Notes under the pieces: model-generated
Database searches by the model: none
What the model was told of the DNA's origin: nothing
Seen by the model: the letters and a program-made list of their open reading frames with translations, nothing else
From: Mycobacterium asiaticum DSM 44297
Lineage (GTDB): Bacteria > Actinomycetota > Actinomycetes > Mycobacteriales > Mycobacteriaceae
Length of the DNA stretch: 64,000 nt
Assembly: GCF_000613245.1 (NCBI RefSeq)
Contig: NZ_HG964936.1
Location: forward strand, 1,043,172 to 1,107,171
Direction: 5' to 3'
Position numbers and translations under genes: made by a program
In this document: one piece after another, positions 26,020 to 35,853 of the stretch
How positions within the stretch are numbered: position 1 is the stretch's first letter
Layout: every line of letters begins with the position of its first letter

Positions 26020-27207
26020 TCAATTCCGACGGGCCTGGCGGAAGGGAATGTCGCGGTCGGCTTCGGGCTCCTTGGGCAGCCCAAGAACCCGTTCCCCGAT
26101 GATGTTGCGCTGGATCTGGTCGGTGCCGCCACCGATCGAGGTGAAAAACGCGTTCAAGGCAAGAAAATTGACGTCGTCGGACTCCGGGTTGTCCCGGCCG
26201 GCCAGCAGCGTCGCGGCGCCGATCAGCTCGGACTTCAGCCGCGCCTCGGCGTGCAGGATCCGTGACATCGCCAGCTTGCCCAACGACATGATCGAACTGG
26301 ACGTCCCCTGCTCGGTGCTGGCCTTGGCCCGGGCGTTGTTGAGCGCGTTGAGTTCTCGCAGCGCCAGCACCTCGGCCAGCGAACGCCGCACCGCGGCATC
26401 ATCGAGCCGGCCGTGCGCACGCGCCAGTGCGATCAGGTCGTCCGCCCGTGATCGATTGCGCGAGGCGCGGCCAGTGTCACCCATGATGGATCGTTCATAG
26501 GCCAGGGCGGTCTGCAGTGCGCGCCAGCCGTCGCCCTCGGCTCCGAGCAGATGGTCGTCGGGCACGAGCGCATCGGTGATGAACACCTCGTTGAAGTGTG
26601 ACTCGCCGGTGATCTGCACCAGCGGCCGGACGTCGATGCCGGGCTGCTTCATCGGCAGCAGGAAAAAGCTGAGCCCCTTGTGTTTTGGTGCGTCCCAGTC
26701 GGTGCGGGCGATCAGCAGCGCATAGTCCGCGGTCTGCGCGCCGGACGTCCATACCTTCTGCCCGTTGACCACCCAGTGGTCGCCATCGCGCACCGCGGTG
26801 GTGCGCACACCCGCAAGATCGGAACCCGCACCGGGCTCGCTGTACAACAGACAGGTGCGAACCCGCTCGGTCAGGAAATCCCGCAGCAGTTGGTGTTTCA
26901 ACGTGGCTGAGCCAAGCTTCAAAATGGTGTTGGCCGCAATGTTGTATTTGTCCTGCCCGGCCCCGGGCGCTTTGACGGCGGTGAACTCCCGCCGGATATG
27001 GGTGGCGAGATCGTTGGGGTACCCGCGGCCGAACCATTCAGCGGGATAGGCGGGTACCGCGTATCCCGCGTCCAGGACCCGCTCCAGCCAGGCGATGCGT
27101 TCCGGTGAACTGCTCCACGGGTCGTCATGTTTGGGTAGTCCCGTCCAGTTCTGCTGCAGCCAATTTCGGACTTCCGAACGCAGTTCGTCGACAGTAGGCA
27201 AAGACAT
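26020..27207 (-). CDS. Acyl-CoA dehydrogenase, subunit of a heteromeric (FadE26/28-like) enzyme
   Basis: The 395-residue protein is the longer subunit of a split acyl-CoA dehydrogenase. It has VPAYPAEWFGRGYP, CLLYSEPGAGSDLAGVRTTA, WVVNGQKVWTSGAQTADYALLIARTD and the C-terminal FTSIGGGTDQIQRNIIGERVLGLPKEP typical of the alpha subunits of alpha2beta2 enzymes used in steroid side-chain catabolism. The start is one base after the stop of its partner (27209). The C-terminal sequence ends 71 bp before the proposed start of the dormancy nitroreductase. Substrate is unknown; steroid or bulky acyl-CoA is an inference from the enzyme architecture. Confidence 0.88.
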   Translation of the reverse strand: MSLPTVDELRSEVRNWLQQNWTGLPKHDDPWSSSPERIAWLERVLDAGYAVPAYPAEWFGRGYPNDLATHIRREFTAVKAPGAGQDKYNIAANTILKLGSATLKHQLLRDFLTERVRTCLLYSEPGAGSDLAGVRTTAVRDGDHWVVNGQKVWTSGAQTADYALLIARTDWDAPKHKGLSFFLLPMKQPGIDVRPLVQITGESHFNEVFITDALVPDDHLLGAEGDGWRALQTALAYERSIMGDTGRASRNRSRADDLIALARAHGRLDDAAVRRSLAEVLALRELNALNNARAKASTEQGTSSSIMSLGKLAMSRILHAEARLKSELIGAATLLAGRDNPESDDVNFLALNAFFTSIGGGTDQIQRNIIGERVLGLPKEPEADRDIPFRQARRN

Positions 27208-27208
27208 G

Positions 27209-28303
27209 TCAGGCGCCTTTCGAAACGAGGTAGCGTTCCCGGTACGCCGCTGCGGGACCGAACAATTGCATGCCGGTGCGGGCGCGGCGCAGAAACAGGT
27301 GCGCCGGGTGTTCCCAGGTGAAGCCGATGCCGCCGTGCATCTGGATGGCCTGCATGGCGGTCAACTCGTAGGTTTCGGCGCACACGAATCCGGCCAATGC
27401 CAGCGCACCTTCGGCTTGGTCGCTCCGCGCCGCCATCATCGCGGCCGCATGGTGAGCGGCCGACATCGCCGACTCGTTTTCCAGCAGCAGGTCAGCGGCC
27501 ATGTGTTTGAGCGCTTGGAAGCTGCCGATCGCTCGGCCGAATTGGATGCGCGTCTTGAGGTATTCGACGGTGATATCAAAGATCCGGCGGGATCCGCCGA
27601 CCTGTTCACCAGCGAGCGCAAGCACCGCCAAGTCCAGCGCTTCCTGGACGGCCTCCCATCCCGCGGTGCCCAGCCGTCGCGCGGGAGTGTTTTCGAAGAT
27701 GAACGTCGACAGTCGCACGGTCGGATCGAAAACCGTTTCAGGGCAATGGTTTAATCCCACCGCATCCGGAGTCACTTCGAATACCCCGATGCCGTCGCCC
27801 GTGTCGGCTGCCACCAGCATGACATCGGCGACGTGCCCCCAGGTGACGTAGTGGGCGCTGCCCGTCAGCGCGCCGGCGGTATCGGCATGAACGGCAACGT
27901 CATTCGCGGTCCAGGTGCCACGCGGACCGGTGATGGCGACCGTCCCGATCTTCGTGCCGTCCGCCAGGCTGGGGAGCAGCCGGCGCTTGTCGTCCTCGGA
28001 GCCGGCCGCCTGAATCAGTGCGACGGTCAGCACCGAACTGGACAGCCACGGCGAGGGAAGCAGCGCCGCGCCGATCTCCTCGGCGATCGCTTCGACCTCG
28101 AGTGGGCCCAAGCCGACGCCTCCGGACGCGCTGTCGACCAGTACGCCGGTGACGCCTTGGCCGGCGAGCAGTCCCCATAATTCGCGATCGAATCCCTCGT
28201 CGGTGCCCATCATCCGCCGCACGTCGGCCTCCGTGCAGCGGTCGTGCAACAGACTTCGAACCGCCGTCTGGAGCTCGGCGCGCTCGTCGGTAGTGATGGT
28301 CAT
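27209..28303 (-). CDS. Acyl-CoA dehydrogenase, partner subunit of the heteromeric enzyme
   Basis: The 364-residue protein is a shorter acyl-CoA dehydrogenase paralogue. It has WGLLAGQGVTGVLVDSASGGVGLGPLEVEAIAEEIG at the N-terminus, a reduced middle domain with HYVTWGHVADVMLVAA, and the C-terminal RIQFGRAIGSFQALKHMAADLLLENE and AIQMHGGIGFTWEHPAHLFLRRA. This matches the beta-type subunits that pair with the gene directly downstream. The start at ATG 28303 follows a GAGAGGGGTGG ribosome site. Upstream it is divergent from a small membrane protein. A reading frame continuing far upstream overlaps agpS antisense and is not coding. Confidence 0.88.
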   Translation of the reverse strand: MTITTDERAELQTAVRSLLHDRCTEADVRRMMGTDEGFDRELWGLLAGQGVTGVLVDSASGGVGLGPLEVEAIAEEIGAALLPSPWLSSSVLTVALIQAAGSEDDKRRLLPSLADGTKIGTVAITGPRGTWTANDVAVHADTAGALTGSAHYVTWGHVADVMLVAADTGDGIGVFEVTPDAVGLNHCPETVFDPTVRLSTFIFENTPARRLGTAGWEAVQEALDLAVLALAGEQVGGSRRIFDITVEYLKTRIQFGRAIGSFQALKHMAADLLLENESAMSAAHHAAAMMAARSDQAEGALALAGFVCAETYELTAMQAIQMHGGIGFTWEHPAHLFLRRARTGMQLFGPAAAYRERYLVSKGA

Positions 28304-28393
28304 TTGGTGCCACCCCTCTCGGCTTGTCACATTCATCCTCGCCGATCGGCTTGACCGGCTTGCATTGTGCCGCTCACCTGGCATTCTGAACGA

Positions 28394-28597
28394 ATGGCAG
28401 GCAAGGAAATCGACCCGATCCGGGCCAAGAGCGCGCTGGCAGTGATCAGGCAGAACCCGGGAATAGCGCTTTTCGCGGCGTCCCCATTTCTGGCCCTGAT
28501 CGCCGTCACATGGATATTCGCCGGTGCCGGCTGGGGCATCATGCTGGCGCTGGCGCTGCTGGTCGCCTTCGGGGCCTTCGTCGTTCTCAAGCGCTGA
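28394..28597 (+). CDS. Small two-helix membrane protein
   Basis: The 67-residue protein has a charged start (AGKEIDPIRAKSALAVIRQNPG) and two hydrophobic segments, ALFAASPFLALIAVTWIFAGAG and WGIMLALALLVAFGAFVVL, ending in KR. It is likely an inner-membrane protein with two spans. The ATG at 28394 lies six bases after CATTCT, a weak -10, so translation may be leaderless. It ends 9 bp before agpS and may be co-transcribed with it. I do not recognise a family. Confidence 0.65.
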   Translation: MAGKEIDPIRAKSALAVIRQNPGIALFAASPFLALIAVTWIFAGAGWGIMLALALLVAFGAFVVLKR

Positions 28598-28606
28598 CTC
28601 ACCGGC

Positions 28607-30193
28607 ATGCGTTCGTGGTGGGGGTGGGGCACGCTGGAACAGGCCCTCACGCAGCAGGAGACAAACGAGCTGGTGAACCGCGTGGCGGCGATGCTGCCCG
28701 GCCACGATCTCACCGACCACCGGCCTCCGGATCCCGCTGCGCTGGGGCTGCCCGGCCCGCGAATCACGCCGCCCGCGGCATTGGCGGCGTTGTGCTCCAG
28801 CCAGGTCATCGATAGGGCGGGTCACGCGCGCGGCAAAGCATTTCGAGATGTCGCCCGCAATCTGCAGGGCAAACTCGACCATGTTCCCGACCTGATCGTG
28901 CGGCCGCGCCGTGAACAGGATGTCGTCGATGTGCTGGATTGGTGTACCCGCGAACGGATTTCGGTCATTCCGTACGGCGGGGGCAGCTCCGTAGTGGGCG
29001 GGGTGGAACCCCGCTTCGAGGCGCCGGCGATCACGCTGGACGTCAGCGCCATGAGCGCGGTGATCGAGGTCGACCAGGTCAGCCGGGCGGCCCGGATCCA
29101 GGCCGGGGCGCTGGGGCCATGGATCGAGGATCAACTGCGCCGGCACAACCTGACGCTGCGGCACTTCCCGCAGTCCTTCGCCTTCTCCAGCCTCGGCGGT
29201 TGGCTCGCCACCCGCGCCGGCGGGCACTTCGCCACCCTCTACACCCATATCGACGACCTGACCGAATCGGTGCGGGTGGTCACTCCCACCGGAGTCAGCG
29301 AATCCCGTCGACTGCCGGGTTCGGGTGCCGGGCCGTCCCCGGACCGGCTCTTCGTCGGCTCCGAGGGCACTCTGGGCGTCATCACCGAAGCCTGGATGCG
29401 GCTGCAGAACCGTCCCCGCTGGCAGGTGACCGCGTCAGTGGCGTTTCAGGACTGGACTGCCGCAGTCACCGCCACCCGCATCATCGCCCAAGCCGGGCTG
29501 TTCCCGGCGAACTGCCGACTGCTCGATCCCGCCGAGGCTTTCCTCAACGCGGGCACCGCGGTCGGCGGCGGATTATTGGTGCTCGCATTCGAATCCGCGG
29601 ACCACCCGATAGATCCGTGGCTCAACCGGGCCATCGAGATCGCCGCCGAACACGGCGGCACCGTCATCGCCCGTCGTAGCCGCGACTCCCACGGCGCCGA
29701 ACCGGGTTCCGCCGACGCTTCGGAGAGCTGGCGTTCGGCGTTCCTCCGGATGCCCTATCAAAGGGACGCCCTGGCGCGTCGCGGCGTCATCGCCGAGACC
29801 TTCGAAACCGCTTGTACCTGGAACGGATTCGAGACCTTGCATGCCGCGGTGACCGGCGCCGCCCGGGCTGCGATCGAGCGGGTCTGCGGCGCCGGTGTGG
29901 TGACCTGCCGGTTCACCCATGTCTATCCCGATGGCCCAGCCCCGTACTACGGAATCTATGCCGCCGGACGGTGGGGATCGCTGGACGCACAGTGGGACGA
30001 GATGAAAGCCGCTGTCTCTGAAGCGATCAGCGCAACCGGTGGGACCATCACTCACCACCATGCGGTCGGTCGCGACCACCGGCCCTGGTACGACCGGCAA
30101 CGTCCCGGTCCGTTTGCCGCGGCGCTGCGCGCGGTGAAGCACACGCTGGACCCGGCCGGAATCCTGAACCCCGGTGTGTTGTTCGACCCGTGA
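28607..30193 (+). CDS. agpS: Alkyldihydroxyacetonephosphate synthase-like FAD enzyme AgpS
   Basis: The 528-residue protein is a VAO-type FAD oxidoreductase. The FAD-binding domain shows ISVIPYGGGSSVVGGVEP (about residues 119-136) and FSSLGGWLATRAGGHFATLYTHIDD, and LFVGSEGTLGVITEAWMRL. The C-terminal cap carries THVYPDGPAPYYGIYA and ITHHHAVGRDHRPWY, with the catalytic His/Tyr region. Length matches Rv3107c. The animal homologue makes ether lipids, but the mycobacterial substrate is not established. The stop codon abuts that of fprA with no base between them (TGATCA). Confidence 0.93.
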   Translation: MRSWWGWGTLEQALTQQETNELVNRVAAMLPGHDLTDHRPPDPAALGLPGPRITPPAALAALCSSQVIDRAGHARGKAFRDVARNLQGKLDHVPDLIVRPRREQDVVDVLDWCTRERISVIPYGGGSSVVGGVEPRFEAPAITLDVSAMSAVIEVDQVSRAARIQAGALGPWIEDQLRRHNLTLRHFPQSFAFSSLGGWLATRAGGHFATLYTHIDDLTESVRVVTPTGVSESRRLPGSGAGPSPDRLFVGSEGTLGVITEAWMRLQNRPRWQVTASVAFQDWTAAVTATRIIAQAGLFPANCRLLDPAEAFLNAGTAVGGGLLVLAFESADHPIDPWLNRAIEIAAEHGGTVIARRSRDSHGAEPGSADASESWRSAFLRMPYQRDALARRGVIAETFETACTWNGFETLHAAVTGAARAAIERVCGAGVVTCRFTHVYPDGPAPYYGIYAAGRWGSLDAQWDEMKAAVSEAISATGGTITHHHAVGRDHRPWYDRQRPGPFAAALRAVKHTLDPAGILNPGVLFDP

Positions 30194-31552
30194 TCAGCCG
30201 TGTCCGACGTGCAGCAGCTTGGCAAGGTTGGGCAGCTTGACACGGGGCCGCCCGTGCGGCTCGCCGGCCGCCCGCTCGAACTGGTCGATGGCCTCCCAGT
30301 GCGCCGACGTGACCACTTTGGGCTGCCGTTCGACTAGCCAGTCGGCGAGCCGGTCGGCGTGGTCGGCAGGGAAGTCCGACAGCGTGGCATCGGCGAGGTC
30401 CGCGAGCAACGTGTCAACGGTGTCCTGCGAGTCCTTCTTGTTGGTGCCGATCACCCCAGTGGGGCCGCGCTTGATCCAGCCGACGACGTATTCGTTGCGG
30501 CTGCCGTCCACGCGGCCGTCCGTGTTCGGGATGGTGCCTCGCTTCTCGTCGAACGGCAGGCCCGCGGTGGGCACGCCGCGGTACCCGACGGATCGGACGA
30601 CGAGCTGCACCGGTAGTTCCTCGCGTTCGCCGGTGTCCTTGGCCGACACCCATCCGCTCTCGTCGGTGACCAGCTCGTTGCGGCCCAGCACGATGCTTTC
30701 GACCTGATCCTCACCCTTGATCTCGATCGGGGAGGTCAAGAACCGGAACACAATTCGGCGGTGGTTGGGGCGCGGCGCACGTTCGGCGTAGCCCCGCAGC
30801 ACCTTGATGTTCTGTTTGGTGGTTTTGCCGGCCGCCTCGGCGTCCTCGTCGGTGATGTTCGCCAGCTGGGCCGGGTCGACGATCACGTCGACACCCTCGA
30901 GCTCCCCGAGTTCACGCAACTCCAGCGTGGTGAACGCCGTTTGCAGCGGACCGCGGCGGCCGATGATCACCACCTCGTCGACCCCGCACGGCCGCAGCGA
31001 CTCCAGCGCATGGTCGGCGATGTCGGTGAGTGCCAGAACGTCGGGATCGGTGACCAGAATGCGGGCGACGTCGATGGCGACGTTGCCGTTGCCGACCACG
31101 ACCGCGCGGGCGCCGGACAGATTCGGTGTCTTGTCCTCGAAATGGGGGTGCGCGTTGTACCAGCCGACGAAGTCGACCGCGGAGATGCTGCCGGGCAGGT
31201 CCTCACCGGGAATGTTGAGCGTTTTGTCCGACTGCGCGCCGACGGCGTAGATCACCGCGTCGTACCGCTCGGCGAGTTCGGCGGCCTCGATGTGTTCACC
31301 GACGACGACGTTGCCGAAAAAGCGGAACCGCGAGTCCGCGGCGGTTTTCTCGAATTGTTTGCTGATCGACTTGATCTTGGGGTGGTCGGGCGCCACGCCG
31401 GAACGCACCAACCCCCACGGGGTGGGCAGCATTTCGAGCATGTCGACGGCCACGTCCAGCTCGTCGGCCGCGTCGGCGGCCTTGAGCAGGGAAGCGGCGG
31501 CGAAGAACCCCGACGGACCGGAGCCGACGATGGCGACGTGGTAAGGACGCAT
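30194..31552 (-). CDS. fprA: NADPH:ferredoxin (adrenodoxin-type) reductase FprA
   Basis: The 452-residue flavoprotein carries an N-terminal FAD-binding HVAIVGSGPSGFFAAASLL, PTPWGLVRSGVAPDHPKIK, VIYAVGAQSDKTLNIPGEDLPGS, the NADP-binding AVVVGNGNVAIDVARIL and IIGRRGPLQTAFT, and the C-terminal EYVVGWIKRGPTGVIGTNKKDS. This is the adrenodoxin-reductase pattern; M. tuberculosis FprA (Rv3106) has a similar length. It passes electrons from NADPH through FAD to ferredoxins that feed P450s and other oxygenases. Expressed from its own promoter divergent to prfB (109-bp gap). Confidence 0.96.
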   Translation of the reverse strand: MRPYHVAIVGSGPSGFFAAASLLKAADAADELDVAVDMLEMLPTPWGLVRSGVAPDHPKIKSISKQFEKTAADSRFRFFGNVVVGEHIEAAELAERYDAVIYAVGAQSDKTLNIPGEDLPGSISAVDFVGWYNAHPHFEDKTPNLSGARAVVVGNGNVAIDVARILVTDPDVLALTDIADHALESLRPCGVDEVVIIGRRGPLQTAFTTLELRELGELEGVDVIVDPAQLANITDEDAEAAGKTTKQNIKVLRGYAERAPRPNHRRIVFRFLTSPIEIKGEDQVESIVLGRNELVTDESGWVSAKDTGEREELPVQLVVRSVGYRGVPTAGLPFDEKRGTIPNTDGRVDGSRNEYVVGWIKRGPTGVIGTNKKDSQDTVDTLLADLADATLSDFPADHADRLADWLVERQPKVVTSAHWEAIDQFERAAGEPHGRPRVKLPNLAKLLHVGHG

Positions 31553-31661
31553 ACCGACCTTCTGTTCGTGCCGGATGCGACGCGCTGGGCTGGGCGTCGT
31601 AGCCGGGGGCGAGACTGATGGTTTCTGATGCTAGACGGTGCTGACGGTAACGTGGTCGCCT

Positions 31662-32777
31662 GTGGAACTTGACCGTCAAGCAGATATCGCCGCCCTTGAC
31701 GCGACCCTGACCACGGTGGAACGGGTATTGGACGTCGACGGTCTGAAGAGTCGAATCGAAAAGCTCGAACAGGAAGCCTCGGACCCCAAGCTGTGGGACG
31801 ACCAGAACCGCGCCCAGCGGGTCACCAGCGAACTGTCCCATGCGCAAGGGGAGTTGCGCCGCATCGAGGAATTGCGCCGCCGTCTCGATGACCTGCCGGT
31901 GCTCTACGAGCTGGCCGACGAGGAAGAGGGCGCCGCCGGCGACGACGCGCTGGCCGAAGCCGACGCCGAACTGAAGTTACTGCGGGCCGACATCGAGGCC
32001 ACCGAAGTGCGTACTTTGCTGTCCGGCGAGTACGACGAACGTGAGGCGTTGCTCACAATCCGCTCCGGTGCGGGCGGTGTGGACGCCGCCGACTGGGCCG
32101 AGATGCTGATGCGGATGTACATCCGGTGGGCTGAACAGCACAAGTACCCGGTCGAGGTGTTCGACACGTCGTATGCGGAAGAGGCGGGGATCAAGAGCGC
32201 CACTTTCGCCGTGCATGCGCCGTTCGCCTACGGCACGCTGTCGGTGGAACAGGGCACCCACCGGCTGGTGCGGATCAGCCCGTTCGACAACCAAAGCCGA
32301 CGTCAGACCTCCTTTGCGGAGGTCGAGGTGCTGCCGGTGGTGGAGACCACCGACCACATCGACATCCCGGAAGGCGACATCCGCGTCGACGTCTACCGAT
32401 CGAGTGGGCCGGGCGGCCAGTCGGTCAACACCACCGACTCGGCGGTTCGACTCACCCACATCCCAACCGGTATCGTCGTCACTTGCCAGAACGAGAAGTC
32501 GCAATTGCAGAATAAGGTTTCGGCGTTGCGGGTACTTCAGGCAAAGTTGTTGGAGCGTAAGCGTTCTGAAGAACGCGCCGAGCTCGACGCCTTGAAGGGC
32601 GACGGCGGCAGCTCCTGGGGAAACCAGATGCGGTCATACGTGCTGCACCCCTACCAGATGGTCAAGGATTTGCGGACCGAGTACGAGGTGGGCAATCCTG
32701 CGGCCGTCCTGGATGGAGACATCGACGGGTTCCTGGAAGCGGGGATCCGGTGGCGCAACAGGAAAGATGACGACTAA
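31662..32777 (+). CDS. prfB: Peptide chain release factor 2
   Basis: The 371-residue RF2 has the SPF anticodon-like motif in [15 protein letters not shown] and the catalytic GGQ in [25 protein letters not shown]. It recognises UGA and UAA. The reading frame is uninterrupted, so there is no programmed frameshift of the E. coli type. I choose GTG 31662 because it begins [17 protein letters not shown], as in known mycobacterial RF2, and it follows a -10-like TAACGT (31648-31653) by eight bases. It overlaps the mechanosensitive channel gene by 11 bp. Confidence 0.95.
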   Translation: MELDRQADIAALDATLTTVERVLDVDGLKSRIEKLEQEASDPKLWDDQNRAQRVTSELSHAQGELRRIEELRRRLDDLPVLYELADEEEGAAGDDALAEADAELKLLRADIEATEVRTLLSGEYDEREALLTIRSGAGGVDAADWAEMLMRMYIRWAEQHKYPVEVFDTSYAEEAGIKSATFAVHAPFAYGTLSVEQGTHRLVRISPFDNQSRRQTSFAEVEVLPVVETTDHIDIPEGDIRVDVYRSSGPGGQSVNTTDSAVRLTHIPTGIVVTCQNEKSQLQNKVSALRVLQAKLLERKRSEERAELDALKGDGGSSWGNQMRSYVLHPYQMVKDLRTEYEVGNPAAVLDGDIDGFLEAGIRWRNRKDDD

Positions 32778-33768
32778 CACTGTGCTTTTATCAGGCCCTG
32801 CCTTAAGTTTCGCCTCTGCGGCGCAGCGGTGGCATGACTTCTGGCGTGGCCAGATCGGCGAGTGGATCATCACTCGGGGTCTGCGGATCGCGATGCTGGT
32901 GATCGCCGCGGTGCTGGCCGCCAGGTTCGTCAACTGGGTGGCCCAGCGGGTGACCCGCTCACTCGACGAGGGCTTCACCGAGAGCGACGCGCTGGTGCGC
33001 TCGGAGGCCACCAAGCACCGCCAGGCGGTGGCGTCGGTGATCTCGTGGGTGTCCATCGTGCTGATCTCGATCGTGGTGATCATGCAGATCAGCAACGTGC
33101 TGCAGTTCTCGGTGGGCGGGCTCGTCGCGCCGGCGACCGTCGTGGGCGCCGCCCTGGGTTTTGGTGCTCAGCAGCTGGTCAAGGATCTGCTGTCGGGGTT
33201 CTTCATCATCGTCGAGCGGCAGTACGGCTTTGGTGATCTGGTGTCGCTGACGGTCTCGGGGATCGCGGCCGAGGCGCGCGGCACCGTGGAGAACGTGACG
33301 CTGCGGGTCACCCGACTGCGATCGTCGGACGGTGAGCTGTACACGATTCCGAACGGCTCGATCGTCAAGACCATCAATCTCTCGAAGGACTGGGCGCGCG
33401 CGGTGGTCGACATCCCGGTCTCGACCAGCGCCGACCTGAACCGCGTCAATGAGGTTCTGCACCAAGAGTGTGAGCGCGCCATGGACAACGCGGTGCTGGG
33501 CGAGTTGCTGCTTGATGCGCCCACCGTGATGGGTGTGGAGAGCATCGAACTCAACACCGTCACCCTGCGTCTGGTGGCGCGCACGCTACCGGGCAAGCAG
33601 TTCGAGGCCGGGCGACAGTTGCGGGTGTTGGTCATTCGTGCTCTGGCCCGCGCCGGCATCGTCACCGCGGCCGATGCGACGGTCGGCGTCGTCGATGACG
33701 GCGGCGTTCCCGACGCCGAGCGCAGTGAGGAGACGGGTGCGGACAAGGGTTCGGTGGCGCAGCGATGA
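32767..33768 (+). CDS. MscS-type mechanosensitive channel protein
   Basis: The 333-residue membrane protein has hydrophobic helices at about residues 36-56 ([20 protein letters not shown]) and 89-110 ([19 protein letters not shown]), then the pore-lining TM3 with [31 protein letters not shown]. The soluble beta domain follows ([25 protein letters not shown]), completing the MscS pattern. It would open under membrane tension to release osmolytes. The ATG at 32767 overlaps prfB and follows AGGAAAG. It ends overlapping the next gene (ATGA). This matches Rv3104c in position. Confidence 0.9.
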   Translation: MTTNTVLLSGPALSFASAAQRWHDFWRGQIGEWIITRGLRIAMLVIAAVLAARFVNWVAQRVTRSLDEGFTESDALVRSEATKHRQAVASVISWVSIVLISIVVIMQISNVLQFSVGGLVAPATVVGAALGFGAQQLVKDLLSGFFIIVERQYGFGDLVSLTVSGIAAEARGTVENVTLRVTRLRSSDGELYTIPNGSIVKTINLSKDWARAVVDIPVSTSADLNRVNEVLHQECERAMDNAVLGELLLDAPTVMGVESIELNTVTLRLVARTLPGKQFEAGRQLRVLVIRALARAGIVTAADATVGVVDDGGVPDAERSEETGADKGSVAQR

Positions 33769-34214
33769 AGTTGGACCTGAACCTGCTGCACAAGCGCCGC
33801 AGCAAAGAAGAGCGGCGCGCCCCGAGCCACCTGTTCGGCGGCCGTGTCCGCACGTCAACCCTGGTGCTGATCATCGCGTTCCTTGCGCTGTGGTGGACCT
33901 ATGAGACCTATAGCCCGCGCGAGGAGCCACGCAGCAATACGCCGCCGTCTCAGGTGGTGCCGCCCGGCTTCGTGCCCGACCCCAACTACACCTGGGTGCC
34001 GCGCACCCGGGTGCAACAGCCCAACAACGTGACGCCCACGCCCACGCCGACCCCCACCACGACGCCACCTCCGCCGACGACCACGACGACGACGACAACC
34101 ACGCCGTTGATCCAGTTGCCCTGCATCCCGCCGTTCTGCACGCCGACGTCAACGCCCAGTCCGAACCCGCCACCGCCGCCGCCGCTGCCCGGTTTGCCGG
34201 CTCCCGGCCGCTGA
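33765..34214 (+). CDS. Proline/threonine-rich membrane-anchored protein (Rv3103c-like)
   Basis: The 149-residue protein has a basic cytoplasmic start ([14 protein letters not shown]), one membrane span ([20 protein letters not shown]) and an extracytoplasmic tail of low complexity. The tail includes [14 protein letters not shown], a run of nine Thr, and [19 protein letters not shown]. Two Cys (LPCIPPFC) may pair. The protein probably spans part of the cell wall. Its position between the channel and ftsE is conserved in mycobacteria as I recall, but no function is known. The ATG overlaps the channel stop. Confidence 0.8.
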   Translation: MKLDLNLLHKRRSKEERRAPSHLFGGRVRTSTLVLIIAFLALWWTYETYSPREEPRSNTPPSQVVPPGFVPDPNYTWVPRTRVQQPNNVTPTPTPTPTTTPPPPTTTTTTTTTPLIQLPCIPPFCTPTSTPSPNPPPPPPLPGLPAPGR

Positions 34215-34241
34215 CTTTCGCGGCTGCGCGAAACACCCCGC

Positions 34242-34247
34242 TACACT
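34242..34247 (+). promoter_or_regulatory. -10 element of the ftsE-ftsX-smpB unit
   Basis: TACACT at 34242-34247 lies 8 and 11 bases before GTG 34256 and ATG 34259. It would start a leaderless or nearly leaderless mRNA for ftsE. No distinct -35 is visible. Confidence 0.5.
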
Positions 34248-34258
34248 GGCGTGCCGTG

Positions 34259-34948
34259 ATGATCACCCTGGAACATGTCACCAAGCAGTACAAATCGTCG
34301 GCCCGTCCGGCCTTGGATGACATCAACGTCAAGATCGACAAGGGTGAGTTCGTTTTCCTCATCGGTCCGTCGGGTTCGGGCAAGTCGACATTCATGCGGC
34401 TGCTGCTGGCTGCGGACACACCGACATCCGGCGACATCCGGGTGTCGAAGTTCCACGTCAACAAGCTGCGCGGGCGCAACGTGCCGAAGCTGCGTCAGGT
34501 GATCGGGTGCGTCTTCCAGGACTTCCGGCTGCTGCAGCAGAAGACGGTGTACGACAACGTTGCCTTCGCGCTGGAGGTCATCGGGCGGCGCACCGACGCG
34601 ATCAACCGGGTGGTGCCCGAAGTGCTTGAGACGGTCGGTCTGTCCGGCAAAGCGAACCGGCTGCCGCACGAACTCTCCGGTGGCGAGCAACAGCGGGTGG
34701 CAATCGCCCGCGCGTACGTCAACCGGCCCCTGGTGCTGCTGGCCGACGAGCCCACCGGCAACCTCGACCCGGATACCAGTAAGGACATCATGGATCTGTT
34801 GGAGCGGATCAACCGCACCGGGACCACCGTGCTGATGGCGACGCACGACCATCACATTGTGGACGCGATGCGTCAGCGTGTGGTCGAGTTGTCACTGGGC
34901 AGGCTGGTTCGCGACGAACAGCGTGGCGTCTACGGGATGGATCGCTAA
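34259..34948 (+). CDS. ftsE: Cell division ATP-binding protein FtsE
   Basis: The 229-residue ABC ATPase has Walker [10 protein letters not shown] (about residues 36-44), Q-loop [10 protein letters not shown], signature [14 protein letters not shown], Walker [14 protein letters not shown] and the switch His in MATHDHH. With FtsX it couples cytoplasmic ATP hydrolysis to periplasmic activation of the peptidoglycan hydrolase RipC in mycobacteria. ATG 34259 gives the known length; a GTG one codon upstream is also possible. It ends directly before ftsX with no gap. Confidence 0.97.
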   Translation: MITLEHVTKQYKSSARPALDDINVKIDKGEFVFLIGPSGSGKSTFMRLLLAADTPTSGDIRVSKFHVNKLRGRNVPKLRQVIGCVFQDFRLLQQKTVYDNVAFALEVIGRRTDAINRVVPEVLETVGLSGKANRLPHELSGGEQQRVAIARAYVNRPLVLLADEPTGNLDPDTSKDIMDLLERINRTGTTVLMATHDHHIVDAMRQRVVELSLGRLVRDEQRGVYGMDR

Positions 34949-35851
34949 GTGCGCTTCGGATTCCTACTCAACGAGGTCCTGACTGGATTTCGTCGCAACG
35001 TCACCATGACGATCGCGATGATCCTGACGACGGCGATCTCAATCGGTCTGTTCGGCGGTGGGTTGCTGGTGGTGCGGCTGGCCGAGAACTCGCGGGCCAT
35101 TTACCTCGACCGGGTCGAGACGCAGGTGTTCCTCACCGACGATGTCTCCGCCAACGACCCGACATGCAGCGACAATCCGTGCAAGGCGCTGCGGGAGAGG
35201 ATCGAGAAGCGACAAGACGTCAAGTCAGTGCGGTTCCTCAACCGTCAGCAGGCTTACGACGACGCGATCCGCAAGTTCCCGCAGTACAAGGACGTGGCGG
35301 GCAAGGACTCCTTCCCGGCGTCGTTCATCGTCAAGCTCAACAACCCCGAGCAGCACAAGGACTTCGACGCCGAGATGATGGGGCCGCCGCCCCAGCCCGG
35401 TGTGCAGTCGGTGCTGAACCAGAAGGAGCTGATCGACCGGCTGTTCGCCGTGCTGAACGGGCTGAGCAACGCGGCATTCGCCGTCGCTCTGGTCCAGGCC
35501 GTCGGCGCAATCTTGTTGATCGCCAACATGGTTCAAGTCGCGGCCTACACCCGTCGCACCGAGATCGGCATCATGCGGCTGGTCGGCGCGAGTCGCTGGT
35601 ACACCCAGCTGCCGTTCCTGGTGGAGGCGACGCTCGCGGCAACCATAGGTGTTGGCATCGCAATCGCCGGCCTGATCCTGGTACGTGCACTGTTCTTGGA
35701 CGATGCGCTGAACGAGTTCTATCAAGCCAACCTGATCGCCAGGGTCGACTATGCAGACATCCTCTATATCTCGCCGATCCTGCTGCTGCTCGGCGTGGCG
35801 ATGTCGGGGTTGACTGCGTACGCGACGCTGCGTATCTACATACGGCGGTAG
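34949..35851 (+). CDS. ftsX: Cell division membrane protein FtsX
   Basis: The 300-residue protein has the FtsX layout. A cytoplasmic N-terminus with [30 protein letters not shown] forms TM1, followed by a large extracellular domain (about residues 45-170) with paired Cys in [12 protein letters not shown]. Three C-terminal spans follow, with the [35 protein letters not shown] coupling loop. It transmits FtsE ATPase activity to wall hydrolases outside. The GTG start at 34949 immediately follows the ftsE stop. smpB begins 2 bp after its stop. Confidence 0.97.
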   Translation: MRFGFLLNEVLTGFRRNVTMTIAMILTTAISIGLFGGGLLVVRLAENSRAIYLDRVETQVFLTDDVSANDPTCSDNPCKALRERIEKRQDVKSVRFLNRQQAYDDAIRKFPQYKDVAGKDSFPASFIVKLNNPEQHKDFDAEMMGPPPQPGVQSVLNQKELIDRLFAVLNGLSNAAFAVALVQAVGAILLIANMVQVAAYTRRTEIGIMRLVGASRWYTQLPFLVEATLAATIGVGIAIAGLILVRALFLDDALNEFYQANLIARVDYADILYISPILLLLGVAMSGLTAYATLRIYIRR

Positions 35852-35853
35852 CG

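Noticed and set aside
28304..29248. Upstream extension of the second acyl-CoA dehydrogenase subunit on the minus strand
   Set aside because: The extension runs antisense through the small membrane gene and agpS; the family domain begins right after ATG 28303, which has a good ribosome site.
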